Assembly: GCA_027296025.1 (NCBI GenBank)
Contig: JAPUJU010000125.1
Location: 1 to 7,270, forward strand
Direction of reading: 5' to 3'
Source of the DNA: a bacterium
GTDB lineage: Bacteria > Krumholzibacteriota > Krumholzibacteriia > WVZY01
Length of the DNA stretch: 7,270 nt
The stretch's first letter is position 1. Every line of letters begins with the position of its first letter. Position numbers and translations under genes: made by a program. Under the pieces are notes generated by a model. It had not been told where the DNA came from, ran no database searches, and saw nothing but the letters and a program-made list of their open reading frames with translations. Below are positions 1-4,922 of this stretch, piece after piece.

Positions 1-433
1 GACGGCCGGTGGAGATATCGAACTTCGAAGCGCATCGGGACGTGTGACGGCACAGACCGCCGGTGGAGATATCGAACTTGAAAATATTTCCGGATCATGC
101 AAGGCCGAGACGGCCGGCGGAGACATCATCATCGAACTCACGCCTAGCGGTAATCGCGGCAGCAGCTTCGAAACGGCGGGCGGCGACATCGAACTGTATA
201 TTCCGTCTAGTGCGAAGGCGAAGATCGAAGCGAGGATCCGGGTCCGCCACGACAACCACTGGTACAATGATGATCGTCGCAGACCTGAATACCAGATCTA
301 TTCGGACTTCAAGGCGATGACGAAGGATGAGGACCGCCACGGAATTTCCGCCACCTTCGTGTTGAACGGCGGCGGCAAAACAATTTCGCTCGAAACAGCC
401 AACGGCGATATCTACATAAAGAAACTCAGGTAA
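1..433 (+). CDS. DUF4097-like TAGGDIEL-repeat protein, C-terminal part (5' end outside window)
   Basis: The reading frame is open from base 2 to the TAA at 431-433, giving 143 residues; the true start lies upstream. The protein is built on a repeat with consensus T-A-G-G-D-I-E-L. Copies start at bases 2, 56, 110 and 173, and a diverged copy (TANGDIYI) starts at 395. The first copies are 18 residues apart and the next 21. Regular glycine turns followed by short beta strands are typical of the DUF4097 family (putative adhesin, predicted beta-solenoid). A charged, aromatic-rich stretch (bases about 236-330, with HDNHWYNDDRRR) interrupts the repeats before the last copy. Known family members are usually exported or envelope-associated and often sit near ECF sigma/anti-sigma genes; neither point can be checked here because the N-terminus is missing. 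The molecular role is unknown. An in-frame ATG at 44 lies inside the repeat array and is not a credible start. Confidence 0.8.
   Translation, partial: TAGGDIELRSASGRVTAQTAGGDIELENISGSCKAETAGGDIIIELTPSGNRGSSFETAGGDIELYIPSSAKAKIEARIRVRHDNHWYNDDRRRPEYQIYSDFKAMTKDEDRHGISATFVLNGGGKTISLETANGDIYIKKLR
2..199 (+). repeat. In-gene tandem repeat, 54-bp period, encoding TAGGDIEL units
   Basis: Four successive coding repeats begin at 2, 56, 110 and 173 (periods 54, 54 and 63 bases). The first two share an identical 21-base core (5-25 and 59-79). The third and fourth keep the protein pattern but differ at synonymous and some other positions. The array probably continues upstream of the window. The conserved phase shows the repeat is selected at protein level, as the rungs of a beta-solenoid. 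Confidence 0.8.
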
Positions 434-449
434 TAGATCAAAGATATCA

Positions 450-482
450 GGATACGGGGAGCCGAAAGGCTCTCCTGTATCC
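450..482 (+). terminator. Stem-loop with GAAA tetraloop, possible terminator of the repeat-protein gene
   Basis: The arm at 450-463 (GGATACGGGGAGCC) pairs with 468-482 (GGCTCTCCTGTATCC) around a GAAA loop at 464-467. Pairing is six base pairs at the base, a single bulged T, three pairs including one G-T wobble, then five closing pairs. It starts 16 bases after the TAA stop. Only three T residues (491-493) follow, some distance away, so intrinsic termination may be weak. It could instead protect the 3' end of the mRNA or separate expression of the two flanking genes. Confidence 0.5.
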
Positions 483-493
483 GACGAACGTTT

Positions 494-511
494 GGGGGGG
501 AGATTGGAGAG
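494..511 (+). promoter_or_regulatory. Ribosome-binding region with G7 tract for the DUF5916 gene
   Basis: Two purine-rich sites precede the gene. One is a run of seven G followed by AG (494-502); the other is GGAGAG (506-511). The first is well spaced for ATG 512. The second abuts ATG 512 but is ideally spaced for ATG 518. Either start gives the same mature protein after signal-peptide removal. Confidence 0.5.
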
Positions 512-3214
512 ATGGAAATGTACCGGCGTCTATTTGCCCCGAAATGGACTCGCGAGACCGTAAAGTGGATCGCCCTGGCGCTCATACTTGTCTCTTCGCC
601 CGCTCTGGGCCAGAGCGAAGAAGCCCTGCTGACTGTCGAAACCGACAGCCCTGCAGAATCGACGAACATCCCGGCAGAAAATAATCGAATTCGCGCACTG
701 CGGATCAACCCCCACGCGCCGACAATCGACGGGCTGCTCAACGATGTGATGTGGAGCAAGGCGGAATTCGTTAGCGGCTTCACTCAGAAGGAGCCTAACG
801 AGGGAGAGCCGGCGCAGGACCAGACAGAAGTCGCCTTCCTCTATGACGACGTTGCGTTGTATGTCGCGGCCCGACTTCGCAAAACAGAACCCCATGATAT
901 TGTCAGCACGATGAGCCGGCGTGACAAGGCGGGAAACTCCGAGCGGATTATTATTTCGCTCGACACGTACCATGACCGGCGAACGGCATATTCCTTTGCC
1001 GTGACCGCTTCCGGTGTGCGCGTCGATTACTATCACGCGAGCGACAGCGAGGGTAACCGCGACTATGACTTCGATCCCGTCTGGGAAGCCAGGGTTCAAC
1101 GCACCGAGTACGGGTGGTCTGCGGAGATGCGGATTCCCTTCAGCCAGCTCCGGTTTCAGAATAGAGACGTCCAGACCTGGGGCGTCAACATAAACCGCTG
1201 GACGACCAACCTGAACGAAGATTCGTATTGGGTGATGATCCCGAAGGAGTCGAACGGCTGGTCGTCGAGGATGGGCGAGCTGACCGGTATCGAAGGCATT
1301 CACCCGGGCAAGCGCGTCGAGTTGCTTCCCTACGTATCATCGGACGCGACATTTGCTACGGTCGACCCGGAGAACCCGTTTCGTGACGGCAAAGACTACG
1401 CTGGCCGGATCGGTGGCGACTTCAAGATTGGCATGGGACCGAACCTTACTCTCGACGGAACGATCAATCCGGACTTCGGTCAAGTAGAGGCGGACCCTGC
1501 GGTGGTCAACCTGTCCGCATTCGAAATTGCGTTCCCGGAGCGACGCCCTTTCTTCCTCGAAGGACGCCAGATCTTCGAGACCCGTGTTGATTACTTCTAC
1601 TCGAGGCGCATCGGCGCACCGCCGCACGGTAACCCGGATGCAAGTTTCCTGGACATGCCCGTTAACACGTCGATTCTCGGTGCGGCCAAATTGACGGGCC
1701 GTTTGAACTCAGGACTTTCGGTCGGCGTGCTCGGTGCGTTGACCCAGAAAGAGAAAGCGAAGCTCTACGACGCATCGGATGGGTCATTCGACGAAGCGGT
1801 TGTCGAGCCGACGGCCGGTTACGGCGTCGTCCGTCTCCAGCAGGAGTTCGGGGCGAACTCGTCCACGATCGGTATCATCGGCACCGGCATGCAGCGCGAT
1901 GTGCACTCGGGCAATGAGTTGGCGTTCCTGACGACGCGCGCGGCATCGGGAGGGCTCGACTGGAACCTGCGCTGGAAGGGCGGCCGGTATGTGCTTTCCG
2001 GCTACTCCGGCGCGAGCTATGTGTCCGGCACTCATGAGGCGATTGAAGATGTGCAGACCTCCAGTGCGCGCTTCTACCAGCGCCCCGACGCGGACTACGT
2101 GAACTTCGATCCGTCGCGTACTTCCCTGGCAGGCTGGACGGCGGGTGCCGAGTTCGAGAAAAACGCGGGCAAGCACTGGCTGTGGGAAGTCAGCGGGCAA
2201 GCAAAGTCTCCAGGTTTCGAGCTGAACGATATTGGGCTCCTGCGACAGGCCGACGACATCACCGGTCGGGCGGGGCTGGAATACCGCGAAAACGAGGCCA
2301 GCGGGATTTTTCGTAAGTATGACGTCGAGCTTGGGACGGGGACCAACTACAACTTCGGGCTCGACCGGCAGTGGACATACTTCGACCTTGAAACATTTGC
2401 GGAGTGGAGGAACTTCTGGGGGACATGGCTGGGCGCCGAGTTCGGGCCGGCCGGGCAAAGCGATAACCTTACCCGTGGCGGCCCTTCGATGGCGACGTAC
2501 GACTGGTGGAACGTCGGGATGGATCTGTGGAGCGGCCAGAGCGGCAAGACGACCTGGGCCATGTGGGCGGGCAGATGGGACGACATCGGCGGCGGTGGCG
2601 GCTACTGGGCAGGGGGGCGCGTCACGTTCCGCCCGGGGAGCCGCTGGGAGCTCTCGCTCAATCCGAGGTACAACATCTGGACCAACTCGGACCAGTACAT
2701 CGACACCCAGGGTGGCGGCAGCGCGCTCACGTATGGAGACCGTTACATCTTCGCATGGAATGACCGGAGCAGTCTTCGCATCGAGACCCGCCTCAACTAT
2801 GCGTTCACACCGAACTTCACTTTGGAACTCTGGGCGGAGCCGTTCGTATCGAGCGGCCGATTCTACGATTTCGGTGAGCTGAGAGCGGCACGTACCAATG
2901 ACAAGCGCGTGTACGGCGAGGCACCTGGCACTTCGATCAATAACGAAGGCGACGGCGTTTATACAGTGAACGACCGTGGCGAGACGTTCCAGTTCGAAGC
3001 GAGCGACTTCAACAGGGTGTCGTTCCGGTCGAACGTAGTGCTTCGCTGGGAATGGAGCCCCGGTAGTACACTTTATTTCGTGTGGCAGCAGAACCGCGCG
3101 GGCGAAGAGCCGACGGGTGGCCGCGTCAACCTGAACAGCCTGGGCGACGCGTTTGGGGCAGAGGGCACGAACTTCGTCGCTCTGAAAATCACGTACTGGA
3201 TTCCACTCTTCTAG
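512..3214 (+). CDS. Secreted CBM9-like / DUF5916 outer-membrane protein
   Basis: A 900-residue protein with a Sec signal peptide: hydrophobic core at about 17-32 and likely cleavage after A-L-G33. A CBM9-like carbohydrate-binding fold covers about 60-265 (motif PTIDGLLNDVMW at 70-81; GWSAEMRIPFSQLRF at 201-215). The DUF5916 signature follows: LLPYVSS near 271 and the strongly conserved block DFGQVEADPAVVNLSAFEIA with FPERRPFFLEG at 321-351. The remainder alternates aromatic and polar residues like transmembrane beta strands and ends in IPLF; a terminal phenylalanine is typical of proteins inserted by the BAM machinery. An outer-membrane barrel with a periplasmic or surface glycan-binding domain is therefore likely; no enzymatic activity is established for DUF5916, and I see no catalytic signature. 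Start choice is ambiguous: ATG 512 could use the G-rich site at 494-502 (9-base gap), while ATG 518, two codons in, sits six bases after GGAGAG (506-511). The gene is flanked by stem-loops on both sides, so it may be transcribed alone. Confidence 0.88.
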   Translation: MEMYRRLFAPKWTRETVKWIALALILVSSPALGQSEEALLTVETDSPAESTNIPAENNRIRALRINPHAPTIDGLLNDVMWSKAEFVSGFTQKEPNEGEPAQDQTEVAFLYDDVALYVAARLRKTEPHDIVSTMSRRDKAGNSERIIISLDTYHDRRTAYSFAVTASGVRVDYYHASDSEGNRDYDFDPVWEARVQRTEYGWSAEMRIPFSQLRFQNRDVQTWGVNINRWTTNLNEDSYWVMIPKESNGWSSRMGELTGIEGIHPGKRVELLPYVSSDATFATVDPENPFRDGKDYAGRIGGDFKIGMGPNLTLDGTINPDFGQVEADPAVVNLSAFEIAFPERRPFFLEGRQIFETRVDYFYSRRIGAPPHGNPDASFLDMPVNTSILGAAKLTGRLNSGLSVGVLGALTQKEKAKLYDASDGSFDEAVVEPTAGYGVVRLQQEFGANSSTIGIIGTGMQRDVHSGNELAFLTTRAASGGLDWNLRWKGGRYVLSGYSGASYVSGTHEAIEDVQTSSARFYQRPDADYVNFDPSRTSLAGWTAGAEFEKNAGKHWLWEVSGQAKSPGFELNDIGLLRQADDITGRAGLEYRENEASGIFRKYDVELGTGTNYNFGLDRQWTYFDLETFAEWRNFWGTWLGAEFGPAGQSDNLTRGGPSMATYDWWNVGMDLWSGQSGKTTWAMWAGRWDDIGGGGGYWAGGRVTFRPGSRWELSLNPRYNIWTNSDQYIDTQGGGSALTYGDRYIFAWNDRSSLRIETRLNYAFTPNFTLELWAEPFVSSGRFYDFGELRAARTNDKRVYGEAPGTSINNEGDGVYTVNDRGETFQFEASDFNRVSFRSNVVLRWEWSPGSTLYFVWQQNRAGEEPTGGRVNLNSLGDAFGAEGTNFVALKITYWIPLF

Positions 3215-3260
3215 TCTTCCAGGACCTTTCCGCAGTCATGTCGCTGGGCGACAGAACTGG

Positions 3261-3295
3261 AGCCGGGCCCATCGGGGCCCGGCTTCGGTCTTTCT
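3261..3295 (+). terminator. Intrinsic terminator after the DUF5916 gene
   Basis: A perfect ten-base-pair, very GC-rich stem (AGCCGGGCCC at 3261-3270 with GGGCCCGGCT at 3275-3284) closes on the loop ATCG. It is followed by TCGGTCTTTCTT, a T-rich tail. It lies 46 bases after the TAG stop at 3212-3214 and just upstream of the promoter for the next unit, so it separates two transcription units. The tail is interrupted by C and G, so termination may not be complete. Confidence 0.85.
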
Positions 3296-3314
3296 TCGCA
3301 CGGCGACGTCCGTC

Positions 3315-3350
3315 TTGCCCGGCACTAGGCTTTCAGCTACAGTGTACCGC
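3315..3350 (+). promoter_or_regulatory. Predicted sigma70-type promoter giving a leaderless VTT mRNA
   Basis: TTGCCC (3315-3320) resembles a -35 box and TACAGT (3338-3343) a -10 box, separated by an ideal 17 bases. Transcription would start around 3350-3351, on or next to the ATG at 3351. No Shine-Dalgarno sequence is present in the 20 bases before that ATG, which agrees with a leaderless transcript. The prediction rests on consensus matching alone. Confidence 0.5.
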
Positions 3351-3821
3351 ATGAATTTCGAGGAAATCATTAACAGCCAGGGGATTTACGTTGCAAGCTT
3401 CGTCGTCGGGATCGTGAGCGGGTTCGTTCCGTTTATCAACACCGAAGTCTTTCTCGTACTCGTTTCCGCGACGGCTACCCGGCCGGCGTTGTTCCCGGTC
3501 GCCATCCTGTCGGCGGTGGGCCAGATGATCGCCAAGAGCGTCATTTTCTACGCGGGACGCGGCGTCATCAAGATCAAAATGGGCAAATACGAGAGCAAGG
3601 TGGCGGCGGTCCACGAGAAATTCGCTCGGTGGGAGAACAAGGCGGACCTCCTTATCCTGCTGAGCGCGGCCGTTGGTTTTCCGCCGTTCTATGTGGTAAG
3701 CTTCGTCGCCGGTGCGTTGAAGAACCATTTCGCCAAATTTCTGGTCGCGGGCCTCGTCGGCCGAAGCATCCGCTTCGCAGCGGTGGTCTATTTCCCCCAG
3801 CTTGTGATGAGGTACATTTGA
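3351..3821 (+). CDS. Small VTT/DedA-like (SNARE-associated) inner-membrane protein
   Basis: A 156-residue integral membrane protein. Hydrophobic segments lie at about 11-29, 33-58, 98-122 and 129-150. Family marks of the VTT (formerly SNARE-associated/DedA/YqaA) domain are visible: a re-entrant-like region with G-F-V-P-F-I-N-T-E (24-32) carrying a conserved-type acidic residue E32, a G-F-P-P-F-Y turn (109-114), and the C-terminal G-R-x-x-R-F motif (137-142). Bacterial and eukaryotic relatives are linked to lipid scrambling or undecaprenyl-phosphate translocation and membrane homeostasis; the substrate of this protein is unknown. I chose ATG 3351 over an upstream in-frame TTG at 3315, because that TTG overlaps the predicted -35 box and would add twelve non-family residues. 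The last base of its TGA stop is the first base of the next gene's ATG, so translational coupling to the PLD-like gene is likely. Confidence 0.82.
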   Translation: MNFEEIINSQGIYVASFVVGIVSGFVPFINTEVFLVLVSATATRPALFPVAILSAVGQMIAKSVIFYAGRGVIKIKMGKYESKVAAVHEKFARWENKADLLILLSAAVGFPPFYVVSFVAGALKNHFAKFLVAGLVGRSIRFAAVVYFPQLVMRYI

Positions 3822-3823
3822 TG
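3809..3823 (+). promoter_or_regulatory. Shine-Dalgarno GAGG and TGATG stop/start overlap
   Basis: GAGG (3809-3812) lies eight bases before ATG 3821. The TGA at 3819-3821 shares its final A with this ATG. This arrangement favours re-initiation by ribosomes finishing the VTT gene and points to matched production of the two proteins. Confidence 0.7.
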
Positions 3824-4900
3824 CCGTTGCAGATCAAATTGGAGGCGGATGAGTTCTGGCCGAGTCTCGAAGCCGATATCCGTGGCGCCAAAGAATACGC
3901 GTACGCTCAGGTGTTGTCGTTCGAGGGGGACACTGCCGGGCAACGGGTGGCCGATGCGTTCAAGCAGTCGAGCGCGCCGGACCGCCGCGTGATCGCGGAC
4001 GAGTTTTACACGATCAAGCGCATCAACGACAAGTTTCTGGCTCTTCCTACCAACTGGTTCAACCAGGAGATTCGCCGCGAGCGAGACAACACGCTTACCA
4101 TGTTCGAGGATCTGAAGGCGAACGGTACCGACTACCTGCTGACAAACCCGACGGGACCAATCAACGAGTACTGGCTCCATCGCAATCATAAAAAAATCAT
4201 TGCCATCGACGATCGAATAGCCTACCTGGGGGGCTTCAATTTTACTGACCACAATTTTGAATGGCACGACATGATGGTACGGATCGAGGATCCCGAGGTC
4301 GTGCGGTTCCTGAAAGAGGATGTCCAGCACACATGGCGTGGCGTCCACAAGAACACGTCGCGCAAGTTCGACGGCATCGAGATTTTTCGCTTCGACGGTC
4401 GGACGAACCGCAAAACGTTTCAGCCGATCATGGACCTCATGTCAAACGCTCGCGAGTCGATCTACATCATAAGCCCGTACATCACGTATCCGTTTTGGGA
4501 CTTATTGCGCAAGGCCAAGGCTAACGGTGCCAGAACAGTCCTGATCGCCCCGGAAGTAAACAACTGGAAGTTTCTCAGCGAGTATTCCGTATGGGAATCG
4601 ACGCGAAGCGGTGTGGAAGTCCGCCTCTATCCCGGTCGGATGGTGCACCTGAAAGCAATGCTGATAGACGATACGCACCTCGTCGTTGGTTCTTCGAACT
4701 TCGACTTTTTGAGCTGCCGCCTGATGCAGGAGATCGTGGCGGTGATTACGAATCGCGATACGATCGAGGACTTCAAGAAAAGAGTATTGGAAAAAGATAT
4801 GCAAACATCTGTGCCGTCCACAAAGCGAGTGTCCAATCTTCGCGGCCACTACGTGACGTGGTGCTTCAAGTTCGTTGAAGCGGTTTTTTCCGGGATCTAA
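3821..4900 (+). CDS. Phospholipase D / cardiolipin synthase-like enzyme with two HKD motifs
   Basis: A 359-residue protein of the PLD superfamily. The first HKD motif has H123, K125 and D130 followed by GG (137-138) and N140. The second has H276, K278 and D283 followed by GSSN (290-293). Both are complete, so a standard two-half active site forming a phosphohistidine intermediate is expected. The N-terminal stretch VLSFEGDTAGQRVADAF (31-47) resembles cardiolipin synthases and related phosphatidyltransferases. It is shorter than classic cardiolipin synthases (about 480 residues) because the N-terminal transmembrane pair is absent; there is no signal peptide. The tail (about 342-359) is rich in W, F, Y and V and could contact membrane. 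Likely reaction: phosphatidyl transfer or hydrolysis of a phospholipid; the exact substrate cannot be told, and a nuclease-type PLD is less likely given the neighbour. ATG 3821 is chosen because it overlaps the VTT stop (TGATG) and has GAGG at 3809-3812, eight bases upstream. The open frame extends further upstream but only as a shadow of the VTT gene. Confidence 0.88.
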   Translation: MPLQIKLEADEFWPSLEADIRGAKEYAYAQVLSFEGDTAGQRVADAFKQSSAPDRRVIADEFYTIKRINDKFLALPTNWFNQEIRRERDNTLTMFEDLKANGTDYLLTNPTGPINEYWLHRNHKKIIAIDDRIAYLGGFNFTDHNFEWHDMMVRIEDPEVVRFLKEDVQHTWRGVHKNTSRKFDGIEIFRFDGRTNRKTFQPIMDLMSNARESIYIISPYITYPFWDLLRKAKANGARTVLIAPEVNNWKFLSEYSVWESTRSGVEVRLYPGRMVHLKAMLIDDTHLVVGSSNFDFLSCRLMQEIVAVITNRDTIEDFKKRVLEKDMQTSVPSTKRVSNLRGHYVTWCFKFVEAVFSGI

Positions 4901-4911
4901 GACGCGCAGGA

Positions 4912-4917
4912 AAGGAG
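4912..4917 (+). promoter_or_regulatory. Strong Shine-Dalgarno site for the M14 peptidase gene
   Basis: AAGGAG sits five bases before ATG 4923. It is the strongest ribosome-binding site in the window and fixes the start of the peptidase gene. The 22-base gap after the PLD stop holds no terminator or promoter-like sequence, so read-through from the VTT-PLD unit is likely. Confidence 0.8.
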
Positions 4918-4922
4918 AACAG

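Noticed and set aside
530..1303. 257-codon open frame on the - strand
   Set aside because: Antisense to the CBM9-like region of the DUF5916 gene; no family motif and no ribosome-binding site context.
1784..2458. 224-codon open frame on the - strand, and a 216-codon + strand frame at 2232-2882
   Set aside because: Both overlap the DUF5916 gene out of frame. The + strand product is low-complexity R, S, T and G, typical of a frame-shifted GC-rich reading.
2587..2625. Glycine-rich stretch in the DUF5916 protein, considered as a separate repeat element
   Set aside because: It is a short run (DDIGGGGGYWAGG) best explained as a loop between beta strands of the barrel.
3215..3350. Possible small gene between the DUF5916 and VTT genes
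   Set aside because: The open frames there are continuations of shadows. The space is fully explained by the terminator and the promoter.
3629..3820. Upstream extension of the PLD-like reading frame
   Set aside because: The extra 64 residues overlap the VTT gene, have no PLD similarity, and ATG 3821 has a proper ribosome-binding site and stop/start overlap.
4190..4196. Run of seven A inside the first HKD motif, considered as a programmed frameshift site
   Set aside because: In frame it reads CAT AAA AAA ATC. The -1 slip heptamer would be T AAA AAA, not a canonical site, and the 0 frame gives a full-length enzyme with the second HKD motif intact.
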